Shown here piece after piece: positions 24,520 through 32,226 of a stretch of 64,000 nucleotides of DNA (positions within the stretch are counted from its first letter, which is position 1; each line of letters starts with the position of its first letter). Made by a program: the position numbers and the translations under genes. Source of the stretch: an uncultured Acetobacteraceae bacterium (GTDB lineage: Bacteria > Pseudomonadota > Alphaproteobacteria > Acetobacterales > Acetobacteraceae); the NCBI GenBank assembly GCA_903907955.1, contig CAIVPZ010000125.1, positions 26,900-90,899 on the forward strand, given 5' to 3'. The notes beneath the pieces are model-generated. The model had not been told where the DNA came from, made no database searches, and saw only the letters and a program-made list of their open reading frames with translations.

Positions 24520-25637
24520 CGCGGTTCATCCCCTTCGGCCCAGGCTGCGCGCAGGGCGGCGGCGTGCGCATGCAGCCGGCCGTGCCGGATGGCGGCGCGC
24601 AGGCCGCGCATCAGGTCCTGGTAATACTGGATGTTGTGCCAGGTCAGCAGCATCGGGCCGAGCATTTCCGCGCAGCGGAACAGGTGATGCAGATAGGCGC
24701 GCGCATGGCGGGTGCAGAGGGGGCAGGCGCAGCCGGGGTCGAGCGGGCGCGGGTCGTCGGCGAAACGGGCGTTGCGCAGGTTGAACACGCCGCGCGACGT
24801 GTAGGCCCGCGCGGTGCGGCCGGCGCGGGTGGGCATGACGCAGTCGAACATGTCCACGCCGCGGGCGACCGCGCCGATCAGGTCATCCGGTGTGCCGACG
24901 CCCATCAGGTAGCGCGGCCGGTCGGCCGGCAAGGCGGGGGTGGTGTAGTCGAGCACGTCGAACATCGCTTCCTGGCCCTCGCCGACGGCGAGGCCGCCGA
25001 TGGCGTAGCCGTCGAAGCCGGTTTCCGCGAGCGCCTCGACCGAGGCCAGCCGGAGATCGCGGAAAATGCTGCCCTGGACGATGCCGAATATGCCGTAGCC
25101 CGGGCGCGGCGAAAACGCGGCGCGCGAGCGGGCGGCCCAGCGCATCGACATCGCCATGGAGTCGCGCGCCTGCGCCTCGGTCGCCGGGAAGGGGGTGCAT
25201 TCGTCGAGCGCCATGGTGACGGTGGCGTCGAGTTTTTCCTGGATGCCGATGGAGGTTTCCGGCGTCAGGCGGTGTTCGCTGCCGTCCACGTGCGAGCGGA
25301 AGGTGACGCCGTCCGCGTCGAGTTTGCGCAGGCCGGACAGCGACATGACCTGAAAGCCGCCGGAATCGGTCAGGATCGGGCCGGACCAGTCCATCATGCG
25401 GTGCAGGCCGCCGAGGGCGGCAACCCGGCCGGCGCCGGGGCGCAGCATCAGATGGTAGGTGTTCGCCAGGATCATGGCCGCCCCGGTGGCGCGCACGGAG
25501 TCCGCGGTCATCGCCTTGACCGTGCCGGCGGTGCCGACCGGCATGAACACCGGGGTTGCCACCGCGCCATGCGCGGTGTGCAGGGTGCCGGCGCGGGCGG
25601 CGCCGTCGGTGGCGGTGCAGGTCCAGGTAAGGGTCAT
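24516..25637 (-). CDS. tgt: tRNA-guanine transglycosylase Tgt
   Basis: Exchanges guanine 34 for preQ1 in GUN-anticodon tRNAs. Asp91 (LTDSGGFQ) and the nucleophile Asp265 ([12 protein letters not shown]) are present, and the zinc site [17 protein letters not shown] is intact. IFGIVQGS and [10 protein letters not shown] are family signatures. The ATG at 25637 overlaps the queA stop and gives 373 aa. Codons farther upstream in the same frame lie inside queA and are not Tgt-like. Confidence 0.97.
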   Translation of the reverse strand: MTLTWTCTATDGAARAGTLHTAHGAVATPVFMPVGTAGTVKAMTADSVRATGAAMILANTYHLMLRPGAGRVAALGGLHRMMDWSGPILTDSGGFQVMSLSGLRKLDADGVTFRSHVDGSEHRLTPETSIGIQEKLDATVTMALDECTPFPATEAQARDSMAMSMRWAARSRAAFSPRPGYGIFGIVQGSIFRDLRLASVEALAETGFDGYAIGGLAVGEGQEAMFDVLDYTTPALPADRPRYLMGVGTPDDLIGAVARGVDMFDCVMPTRAGRTARAYTSRGVFNLRNARFADDPRPLDPGCACPLCTRHARAYLHHLFRCAEMLGPMLLTWHNIQYYQDLMRGLRAAIRHGRLHAHAAALRAAWAEGDEPR

Positions 25638-26662
25638 GCGCGTTCCAGCAGGGTCGCATCGCCGTAGGAATAGAAGCGGTAGCCGGTGGCGATGGCGTGC
25701 GCGTAGGCGTCGCGCATGCGCTGCGTGCCGGCGAAGGCGCAGACCAGGATGAACAGGGTCGAGCGCGGCAGATGGAAATTGGTCATCAGCAGGTCGGCGG
25801 AGCGGAAGCAATGGCCGGGGCGGATGAAGATGTCGGTGTCGCCGGCGAATGCGTGGGTTCGGCCGGTGGCGTCGGTGGCGGTTTCCAGCAGGCGCAGGCT
25901 GGTGGTGCCGACGGCGACGATGCGTCCGCCGGCGGCGCGGGCGGCATTGATCGCGGCGGCGGCGCCGGCGGTGATCACCCCGCGTTCGCTGTGCAGGCGG
26001 TGGGTTGCGACCGGTTCATCCCGGAGCGGCAGGAAGGTGCCGGCGCCGACATGCAGGGTGAGGGTGGTGCGGCGGATGCCGGCCGCGGTCAGGGCGTCGA
26101 GCAAAGCGGGGGTGAAATGCAGGCCGGCGGTGGGGGCGGCGACGGCGCCTTCATGGGTGGCAAAAACCGTCTGGTAGTCCTGCGCGTCGGCCGGTTCGGG
26201 ACCGGTGGGGCGGCTGATGTAGGGCGGCAAGGCGAGGGCGCCGGCGGTGCGCAGCGCGGCGGCGAAGGCTTCTCCGGCGCGGTTGAAGGCGAGCACGACG
26301 CCGCCATCCGGGTCGCGCCGGTGCAGGATGGCGCTGAGGCCGCCGGCGAAGCTGATGGTGTCGCCCGGGCGCAGCCGGCGGGCGTTGCGGGCCAGCGCGT
26401 GCCAGGTGCCGTCGGGCAGCGGACGGTCGAGGGTGATGCCGATGCTGGCCTGGCCGCGGGTGCCTTCGAGCTGGGCCGGGATGACGCTGGTGTCGTTGGC
26501 CACCAGCAGGTCGCCGGGGCGGAGCAGGCCGGGCAGGTCGCGCACGAAGTGGTCGTGCCGCGCGTCGGCGGTGACGTGCAGCAGGCGCGCGGCCTCGCGC
26601 GGCCGGGCGGGATGCTGGGCGATGCGGTCCGGGGGGAGATCAAAGCCGAAGTCGGGTATCAT
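25634..26662 (-). CDS. queA: S-adenosylmethionine:tRNA ribosyltransferase-isomerase QueA
   Basis: Transfers and isomerises the ribosyl part of SAM onto preQ1 in tRNA, making epoxyqueuosine. The start at [18 protein letters not shown] is the standard QueA N-terminus. Further motifs are [32 protein letters not shown] and [12 protein letters not shown]. The product is 342 aa. A longer in-frame start at 26701 would add 13 residues encoded by repeat-like sequence and is unlikely. First gene of the queA-tgt-queF-queG run. Confidence 0.96.
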   Translation of the reverse strand: MIPDFGFDLPPDRIAQHPARPREAARLLHVTADARHDHFVRDLPGLLRPGDLLVANDTSVIPAQLEGTRGQASIGITLDRPLPDGTWHALARNARRLRPGDTISFAGGLSAILHRRDPDGGVVLAFNRAGEAFAAALRTAGALALPPYISRPTGPEPADAQDYQTVFATHEGAVAAPTAGLHFTPALLDALTAAGIRRTTLTLHVGAGTFLPLRDEPVATHRLHSERGVITAGAAAAINAARAAGGRIVAVGTTSLRLLETATDATGRTHAFAGDTDIFIRPGHCFRSADLLMTNFHLPRSTLFILVCAFAGTQRMRDAYAHAIATGYRFYSYGDATLLERA

Positions 26663-26682
26663 GTCCGGCAATGGCGGCGGGG

Positions 26683-26709
26683 GAAGGCCAGGGCTTGCCA
26701 AGCCCGGCC
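26683..26709 (+). repeat. half copy of the two-hairpin repeat
   Basis: GAAGGCCAGGGC-TT-GCCAAGCCCGGCC resembles the first stem of the dispersed element. The second stem is missing or degraded. It lies between the VOC gene and queA. Confidence 0.4.
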
Positions 26710-26741
26710 ATGACGGGTTGCCTGTCTTGGGGCTGCCCCGG

Positions 26742-27143
26742 TCACGCCCGCAGATAGCTTCCCACCTCGATCAGGTTGCCGTCCGGGTCGCGGCAATAGA
26801 CCGAGGTCATCGGACCCAGCGCACCCAGCCGTTCCACCGGGCCGACCTCGATCATCACGCCGCATTTGTGCAGGTGCTCGACCACGTCGAGGGCCGGCAC
26901 CGCGCTGACGAAGCAGAGATCGCTCGCGCCGGCCACCGGCACCCTGGCCGCGACCCATTCCAGCGCATCGGCATGGATCGGGCGGAGATTGATCTTCTGG
27001 CCGCCGAATTTCAGCGCGGTGCGGTTGTCGCGGCCGAAGGTTTCCACCTCCATGCCCAGCACGCGCTGGTACCAGGAGGCGGCGATGTCGATGTCCTTGA
27101 CGTTCAGCACCAGATGGTCGAGGCGGTCCACGGCGAAGCGCAT
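26742..27143 (-). CDS. VOC superfamily (glyoxalase/bleomycin-resistance-like) protein
   Basis: Single-domain vicinal-oxygen-chelate protein of 133 aa. It starts DRLDHLVLNVKDIDIAASWY, followed by VLGMEVETFGRDNRTALKFG and KINLRP. The C-terminus has SVYCRDPDGNLIEVGSYL. Likely metal ligands are His10 in the first strand and the Glu in NLIEVG. Close relatives are annotated variously as glyoxalase or virulence proteins, and the substrate cannot be told from sequence. It lies 5 bases from the fumarase gene and is likely co-transcribed with it. Confidence 0.85.
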   Translation of the reverse strand: MRFAVDRLDHLVLNVKDIDIAASWYQRVLGMEVETFGRDNRTALKFGGQKINLRPIHADALEWVAARVPVAGASDLCFVSAVPALDVVEHLHKCGVMIEVGPVERLGALGPMTSVYCRDPDGNLIEVGSYLRA

Positions 27144-27148
27144 GCGGT

Positions 27149-28795
27149 CTACTCCAATCCGTCGTAGAAATCGTTGCCCTTGTCGTCGATGACGATGAAG
27201 GCGGGGAAGTCCTCGACCTCGATGCGCCAGACCGCTTCCATGCCGAGCTCGGGGTATTCCAGCACCTCGACGTGGCGGATGCAGTCCTGTGCCAGCCGGG
27301 CGGCGGGGCCGCCGACACTGCCCAGATAGAAGCCGCCATACGTCCTGCAGGCTTCCTTCACCGACCGGCTGCGATTGCCCTTGGCCAGCATGACCAGGCT
27401 GCCGCCGGCCTGCTGGAAGGCGGCGACGTAGCTGTCCATGCGGCCGGCGGTGGTGGGGCCGAAGCTGCCGGTGGGCAGGCCGGGCGGGGTCTTGGCCGGG
27501 CCGGCGTAATAGACCGGATGGTCCTTCAGGTATTGCGGCAGGCCGAGGCCGGCATCGAGCCGTTCGTTCAGCTTCGCATGCGCGATGTCGCGCGCCACCA
27601 CCAGGGTGCCGGTGAGCGACAGCCGGGTGCTGACCTTGTGCTGCGACAACTGGCGGCGGATGTCGTCCATCGGCTGGTTGAGGTCGATCCGCACCACCTC
27701 GCCGCCGAGGATGTCGTCGGTGGCTTCGGGCAGGTATTTCGCCGGATCGGTTTCCAGTTGCTCGAGGAAGATGCCCTCGGGGGTTATCTTCGCCCGGATC
27801 TGGCGGTCGGCGCTGCAGGAAACGCCGATGCCGACCGGCAGGCTGGCGCCGTGGCGGGGCAGGCGGATCACCCGCACGTCATGGCAGAAATACTTGCCGC
27901 CGAACTGGGCGCCGATGCCGAGCCGGCGGCTCAGCTCCAGCACCTGCCGCTCCATCTCCAGGTCGCGGAAGGCGTGGCCGGCCCTGCTGCCGGCGGTGGG
28001 CAGCCCATCCAGCCACTTGGTCGAGGCCAGTTTGACGGTTTTCAGGGTGGATTCGGCACTGGTGCCGCCGATGACGATGGCCAGGTGATAGGGCGGGCAG
28101 GCCGAGGTGCCGATGGTGCGCAGCTTGGCTTCGAGGAACCCGGCCAGCTTCCCGGGGTTCAGGATCGCCCGGGTTTCCTGGAACAGGAAGGTCTTGTTGG
28201 CCGAGCCGCCGCCCTTGGCAACGAAGAGAAAATGGAATTCGTCGGCATGGTGCTCGCCCGGCGCGGCGTAGATGTCGAACTGGACCGGGAGGTTGTTGCC
28301 GGTGTTGACCTCCTCGAACATCGACAGCGGCGCCATCTGCGAATAGCGCAGATTGGTTTCCGTGTAGGTGCGGTGCACCCCCCAGCTCAGCGCTTCCTCC
28401 TCGTCGCCCTCCACCCAGACGCGCTGGCCCTTCTTGCCGAACACGATGGCGGTGCCGGTGTCCTGGCACATCGGCAGCACCCCGCCGGCGGCGATGCTGG
28501 CGTTCTTCAGCAGGTCGAGCGCCACGAACCGGTCGTTGGCCGAGGCTTCGGGGTCGTCGAGGATGGCGCGCAACTGCGCCAGATGGCCCGGGCGCAGCAG
28601 TTGCGCGACGTCGCGGAAGGCCTGGAAGGCCAGCTCGCTGAGCGCCGCCGGGGTGATCTTCAGCACCGTGCGGTCGTCGACCACGATGGTCGAGAGGCCG
28701 ATGATGTCGAGCCGGCGCCAGGGCGTCGCATCTGCGTCGAGCGGGAAGACCGGCGTGTAGAGGAAGCCGGGCGGGCGGGGCGGCGGGGCGTTCAT
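27149..28795 (-). CDS. class I fumarate hydratase (iron-sulfur, FumA/FumB type)
   Basis: TCA-cycle enzyme that interconverts fumarate and malate using a [4Fe-4S] cluster. Probable cluster ligands are Cys110 ([13 protein letters not shown]), Cys233 (TSACPPYHL) and Cys327 ([13 protein letters not shown]). The C-terminal beta domain has [34 protein letters not shown] and GRMDSY. 548 aa is normal for this class. The start lies 9 bases after the sspB stop. The window also holds a fumC N-terminal remnant, which suggests replacement of the oxygen-stable class II enzyme at this locus. Confidence 0.95.
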   Translation of the reverse strand: MNAPPPRPPGFLYTPVFPLDADATPWRRLDIIGLSTIVVDDRTVLKITPAALSELAFQAFRDVAQLLRPGHLAQLRAILDDPEASANDRFVALDLLKNASIAAGGVLPMCQDTGTAIVFGKKGQRVWVEGDEEEALSWGVHRTYTETNLRYSQMAPLSMFEEVNTGNNLPVQFDIYAAPGEHHADEFHFLFVAKGGGSANKTFLFQETRAILNPGKLAGFLEAKLRTIGTSACPPYHLAIVIGGTSAESTLKTVKLASTKWLDGLPTAGSRAGHAFRDLEMERQVLELSRRLGIGAQFGGKYFCHDVRVIRLPRHGASLPVGIGVSCSADRQIRAKITPEGIFLEQLETDPAKYLPEATDDILGGEVVRIDLNQPMDDIRRQLSQHKVSTRLSLTGTLVVARDIAHAKLNERLDAGLGLPQYLKDHPVYYAGPAKTPPGLPTGSFGPTTAGRMDSYVAAFQQAGGSLVMLAKGNRSRSVKEACRTYGGFYLGSVGGPAARLAQDCIRHVEVLEYPELGMEAVWRIEVEDFPAFIVIDDKGNDFYDGLE

Positions 28796-28804
28796 CGGCT
28801 GGTC

Positions 28805-29344
28805 TCAGCTTTCCCTGGGCGGGGTGCGCCGGCGGAACGCATCCAGGCTGACCACCTGGGGGGCGGCGGAAGGCGCGTCGGCGGCAGGCTCCGGCGTGGC
28901 GGGCGCGTCCGGTTCGGGGGCCAGTTCGGGAAGCTCGACGCTGAAATGCAGCCCGTAGCGCACCTGCGGGTCGGCGAAGGCGGTGATGGCGGCGAGCGGG
29001 ATGCGCAGCGTGCAGGGTATGCCACCGAAGGAGAGGCCCACGCTCATCACCCCGGCCGCTTCGTCCACCTGGAGGTCCCAGAACTGGTGCTGCAGGACGA
29101 TGGTCATTTCCTGCGGGTACTGGGCCTTCAGCCGGGGCGGCACCGCGGCGCCGGGATGGTCGGTGCGGAAGGTGACGTAGAAATGATGGTTGCCGGGCAG
29201 GCCATGCGTCGCCGCGTGCTGCAGGGCGCGCAGCATCACCTGGCGCAGCGCGGCCTCGGTCCATTCGTCGTAGGGGAGCAGGCTTTCGGGCGGCTGCTCG
29301 CCTTGTCCGGGCGGCCCGCCGTGTCCTGTCGGATCGTCTTCCAT
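28805..29344 (-). CDS. sspB: SspB-alpha, ClpXP adaptor for ssrA-tagged proteins
   Basis: Adaptor that binds the tmRNA-encoded tag and delivers stalled-ribosome products to ClpXP. The core (residues about 20-120) has LPGNHHFYVTFRTDHPGAAV and TIVLQHQFWDLQVDEAAGVM, typical of the alphaproteobacterial form. The C-terminal tail ends VVSLDAFRRRTP, the ClpX-binding motif seen in alpha SspB. A Pro/Ala/Glu linker joins the two. The start at MEDDPTG gives 179 aa. It lies about 70 bases downstream of the tmRNA gene on the same strand. Confidence 0.93.
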   Translation of the reverse strand: MEDDPTGHGGPPGQGEQPPESLLPYDEWTEAALRQVMLRALQHAATHGLPGNHHFYVTFRTDHPGAAVPPRLKAQYPQEMTIVLQHQFWDLQVDEAAGVMSVGLSFGGIPCTLRIPLAAITAFADPQVRYGLHFSVELPELAPEPDAPATPEPAADAPSAAPQVVSLDAFRRRTPPRES

Positions 29345-29413
29345 CGCTGCCTCGCACGTGAGCACCCCCCATTAGCGAAAGGGGCGCGGCGGGGGAAGGT
29401 GGGGCGGTGAAGT

Positions 29414-29695
29414 GAGGGGGCTTCTGTTGCCCGGTGCCCCCCCGAACCGCGCTTATCGATGCTTACGCAGCGACAGCGAGCGCCGTATTGTCGTTGGCAC
29501 TTGTAAAATGGCCCGATGACGGCGGAACCATGCCGGGCAAAAGGTGAGCCTTTACCACGCGTGTCGAGACTGTTTCACCCCCCCATACCCAACCCCCGGT
29601 TGACCGGAGGTCTGGTGGAGGCGCCGGGCACTGCCCCCGGGTCCACAACGCTTATTCCACGCACCGTTTATCGCCATAGCCGGCAAGCCGGCAGG
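29414..29695 (-). ncRNA. ssrA: two-piece (circularly permuted) tmRNA
   Basis: Ribosome-rescue RNA. The acceptor piece comes first (about 29695-29613) and ends GCGCCTCCACCA, with a T-arm CCGGG-GGCAGTG-CCCGG. After an intervening segment (29612-29583) the coding piece starts near 29582 with GGGGGTGAAACAGTCTCGAC. This can pair with the acceptor end. The tag frame 29498-29463 encodes ANDNTALAVAA followed by TAA, a typical alphaproteobacterial tag ending in hydrophobic VAA. A GC hairpin at 29442-29416 ends the transcript and may serve as terminator. The mature ends are estimated. Confidence 0.95.
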
Positions 29696-29698
29696 ACG

Positions 29699-29727
29699 AA
29701 TATAGGGTGGCGGGTGGCCGCAGAGAA
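29699..29727 (-). promoter_or_regulatory. possible tmRNA promoter
   Basis: TATATT at 29704-29699 is a good -10 element. TTCTCT at 29727-29722, 17 bases upstream, is a weak -35. The predicted start falls close to the acceptor-piece 5' end. It lies in the 5' leader of the divergent thyX gene. Confidence 0.45.
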
Positions 29728-29740
29728 GGGGTGATGTGCG

Positions 29741-30673
29741 ATGAGCCTGACCGAGGAGCAGCGCGCCGAGATCGAAGCGCAACGGGCCGAGAGCGCGGCG
29801 ACGCGTCGCGCCACCGTGCCGGCGCTCGAGGACATGCTGTATCGCGCCATTCCGGTGCTCGACCACGGTTTTGTCCGGGTGGTGGATTATATGGGCGATG
29901 ACGGGGCGGTGGTGCAGGCTGCCCGGGTTTCCTACGGGCGCGGCACGCGGCGGGTTTCCGAGGATGCCGGGCTGATCCGCTACCTGATGCGCCACCGGCA
30001 CACCACGCCGTTCGAGATGTGCGAGATAAAATATCACGTGAAGCTGCCGATTTTCGTGGCGCGGCAGTGGATTCGCCATCGTACCGCCAATGTGAACGAA
30101 TATTCCGCCCGTTATTCCATCCTTGACCGGGAATTCTACCTGCCGGCGCCGGAGCATCTGGCGGCGCAATCCGAGGTCAACCGGCAGGGGCGCGGGGCGG
30201 TGCTGGAAGGCGACGAAGCGGCGCAGGTTTTTGAACTTCTGCGCAGCGATGCGTCGCGCTGTTACGACCATTACGTGGACATGCTGAACGAGGGGGCGGA
30301 CGGGGCGCCGGCCGATCCGGGCCGGCAGGGGCTGGCGCGCGAGCTGGCGCGGATGAACCTGACGCTGAACACCTACACGCAGTGGTACTGGAAGTGCGAC
30401 CTGCACAATCTGCTGCATTTCCTGTCGCTGCGGGCAGACGTGCACGCGCAGTACGAAATCCGCGCCTATGCCGAGGCAATGCTGGCGACGGTGCAAGCCT
30501 GGGTGCCGGCGACATTTGCCGCGTTCCGCGACTACCGGCTGGGGGCGGTGAATTTCTCGGCGGCGATGCTTGCTGTGCTGCGGCGGATGCTGGCGGGGGA
30601 GGACGTGGCGCAGGAGGGGAGCGGGTTGAGCCAGCGCGAGTGGGGGGAGATGATGGGGGTGTTGGGGCGGTAG
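29741..30673 (+). CDS. thyX: flavin-dependent thymidylate synthase ThyX
   Basis: Makes dTMP from dUMP with FAD, NADPH and methylene-tetrahydrofolate. The ThyX motif [11 protein letters not shown] is at residues 112-122, preceded by [26 protein letters not shown] and [20 protein letters not shown] are also family features. 310 aa is in the usual range for alphaproteobacterial ThyX. AGAAGGGG lies about 12 bases upstream of the ATG. It is divergent from the tmRNA gene. Whether thyA also exists in the genome cannot be seen here. Confidence 0.96.
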   Translation: MSLTEEQRAEIEAQRAESAATRRATVPALEDMLYRAIPVLDHGFVRVVDYMGDDGAVVQAARVSYGRGTRRVSEDAGLIRYLMRHRHTTPFEMCEIKYHVKLPIFVARQWIRHRTANVNEYSARYSILDREFYLPAPEHLAAQSEVNRQGRGAVLEGDEAAQVFELLRSDASRCYDHYVDMLNEGADGAPADPGRQGLARELARMNLTLNTYTQWYWKCDLHNLLHFLSLRADVHAQYEIRAYAEAMLATVQAWVPATFAAFRDYRLGAVNFSAAMLAVLRRMLAGEDVAQEGSGLSQREWGEMMGVLGR

Positions 30674-30772
30674 GGGGGCTTCGACCCTGAACGGACCTTG
30701 GCACCGGCTTACTGAACCGGGTAGAATGACACTTCGATTGGCCAGCGCCGAAGTTGTGATTGCCGCACCAAA

Positions 30773-31243
30773 ATGGTGCTTCTCCGACCTAGCTCGCAGC
30801 GGGATTTTGCCAAGATGGAAAGCAGCGACGATCAACACCCAGTATTCCGAACGCTTAACTTTGACGATCTTAACGAAATACCGCCGCGCTCACGGCGCGG
30901 TGTGAACTGCGTTGAAATGAATCGCAATCCCGTTAAGGTTCGCGGAGAAATTCTCCATGAAGTTTGGTGGCGCGGAAAGCAGTGGGCCGTTACGGCTTAT
31001 GGAATCGAAAGCTTAGATGGAACATATGTTGCTGAGGCTTGCCGGCTTCTGGAACAGCAGAACTATCCGTGGCCGCTGCATATGGCGACGAAAAAATGGG
31101 TCGATATAGACGAGTTTACGACGGCATGGATGGTGGCATTGCTGCTGCATGGGCACGGCAACAAGATTGACCCTGTTGCCATCCGAGAAATGTTCGGCAG
31201 ATTGCGGCCACCATGCGACACTACAGGAGAGGCCGATGACTGA
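30773..31243 (+). CDS. hypothetical protein, lower-GC, unknown function
   Basis: A 156-aa soluble protein with no recognised domain. The central part reads LNEIPPRSRRGVNCVEMNRN and VWWRGKQWAVTAYGIESLDG. The C-terminus has helical VDIDEFTTAWMVALLLHGHG. Base composition is clearly lower in GC than its neighbours, suggesting acquisition. The start at 30773 is uncertain; an internal ATG at 30815 is possible. Its end overlaps the next gene by 8 bases, so the two are a unit. Confidence 0.6.
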   Translation: MVLLRPSSQRDFAKMESSDDQHPVFRTLNFDDLNEIPPRSRRGVNCVEMNRNPVKVRGEILHEVWWRGKQWAVTAYGIESLDGTYVAEACRLLEQQNYPWPLHMATKKWVDIDEFTTAWMVALLLHGHGNKIDPVAIREMFGRLRPPCDTTGEADD

Positions 31244-31490
31244 TAATTTTGACTGGAACCAAATTGACAAAAATGAAAAGGTTGTAAATGCAGCGCGCGA
31301 AACGGCAGCCTACCTTAACACAGAGGGCGACGTTGTGATTAGGCAACGCGCAGATTGGCCCAACGAACAGGAGGATTCGTGTTTGATCATCCCACTTTAT
31401 CGCGTCCGTGCCCTCATTGATCGGCTTGATGCTTTGCTGCTCGAAGCGCATGCGGCGCCCTGCCCAAACGCTGACAGCAGCAAGCCGTAG
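31236..31490 (+). CDS. hypothetical protein, partner of the preceding gene
   Basis: 84-aa acidic protein beginning MTDNFDWNQIDKNEKVVNAA. No known domain. It starts 8 bases before the end of the upstream gene, with AGGAGAGG just before the ATG, a good ribosome-binding site. Composition is again lower in GC. The TAG stop (31488-31490) is formed by the first bases of an inverted-repeat element, so the original C-terminus may have been changed by insertion of that element. Confidence 0.6.
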   Translation: MTDNFDWNQIDKNEKVVNAARETAAYLNTEGDVVIRQRADWPNEQEDSCLIIPLYRVRALIDRLDALLLEAHAAPCPNADSSKP

Positions 31491-31618
31491 GGCGGGAAAG
31501 CGCAGCGTATCCCGCCTCTTGTATGCCACCACCGCCCTTCCGCTCGCAGTGACTCATTGCCGGCGCCGCGCGAAGGGCCCGTTGCGACGGCGGGATGCGC
31601 TGCGCTTTCCCGCCCTAC
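31487..31618. repeat. 132-bp MITE/REP-like element with 30-bp terminal inverted repeats
   Basis: The left end GTAGGGCGGGAAAGCGCAGC (31487 onward, 30 bp) and the right end 31589-31618 are inverted copies with 29 of 30 bases matching. About 72 bp without coding sense lies between. The GTAGGGYGGG...AGCGCAGCGTA core resembles short repeats dispersed in many bacterial genomes. The rest of 31619-31726, up to the HicB gene, shows no feature apart from a possible fragment AAGCGCAGCGTA near 31655. Confidence 0.8.
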
Positions 31619-31726
31619 GTTCTTCGTGGAAATGTTCTCTCTCCAACCAAAGCAAGCGCAGCGTATTTTTTGTTCATTCCCGCAGTGAAGCGACAATGGG
31701 ACCAACGCGGCGCAACCTGCACGTTG

Positions 31727-32131
31727 CTACCGCCGTGCCTCGATTTTGTCGCGTGCCGCGCTGGCGAGGAAGGCGGAGCGCGTCAGGCCGCGGCGCCCGG
31801 CTTCGGTGTTGATGGCGGCGAGCAGGCCGGCATCGAAGGTGACGTTGGCGCGCACGGTGCGCCCGGCGTCCAGCAGCACCGGCACGACCACCGCCAGTTC
31901 GCCCGTTGATGCGTCGATGTTTTCCGCCGCGCCGATTTCGGCGAGTTTCCGCGGCGGCGGCAGGTCGAGTCCGACAACCCGGCGATGCTCGACCCATTCG
32001 CGCGCTGCGGAGATGGCGTCGGCCAGCGCCGCTTCCTTGGTTGCGCCGCCGCCATGGCAGCCGGGCAGATCGGGGATGCGCACGCCCCACGCCTCACCAT
32101 CGCCGTCCAGAATGCCGATGTAGTTGGTCAC
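31727..32131 (-). CDS. HicB-family antitoxin-like protein, orphan
   Basis: 134 aa. The N-terminal HicB-type domain reads YIGILDGDGEAWGVRIPDLP then GCHGGGATKEAALADAISAA. The C-terminal half carries a ribbon-helix-helix-like segment (DAGLLAAINTEAGRRGLTRS). HicB normally neutralises the mRNA-cleaving toxin HicA encoded beside it. No HicA-like ORF is visible on either side, so this is an orphan or acts alone. The GTG start has GAGGG upstream. Upstream lies repeat copy B and then an RND gene. Confidence 0.8.
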   Translation of the reverse strand: MTNYIGILDGDGEAWGVRIPDLPGCHGGGATKEAALADAISAAREWVEHRRVVGLDLPPPRKLAEIGAAENIDASTGELAVVVPVLLDAGRTVRANVTFDAGLLAAINTEAGRRGLTRSAFLASAARDKIEARR

Positions 32132-32160
32132 TAGCTGCCCTCGCACCAAATTACTTAAAG

Positions 32161-32215
32161 AATGGGGTCAAGGGGGCCACCGCCCCCTTGCGGGTTCAGG
32201 GCAGCGCCCTGGCCT
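32161..32215 (-). repeat. two-hairpin dispersed repeat, copy B
   Basis: Minus-orientation copy: CCAGGGC-GCT-GCCCTGA, then AACCCGC, then AAGGGGGC-GGT-GGCCCCCTT, ending GACCCCATT. It lies 11 bases after the stop of the RND gene at 32227, where it could act as a transcript end. Confidence 0.8.
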
Positions 32216-32226
32216 TACTTGCTTTC

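Noticed and set aside
29463..29648. 61-codon minus-strand ORF ending in ANDNTALAVAA
   Set aside because: The end is the tmRNA tag; the upstream part is RNA structure, not a protein gene.
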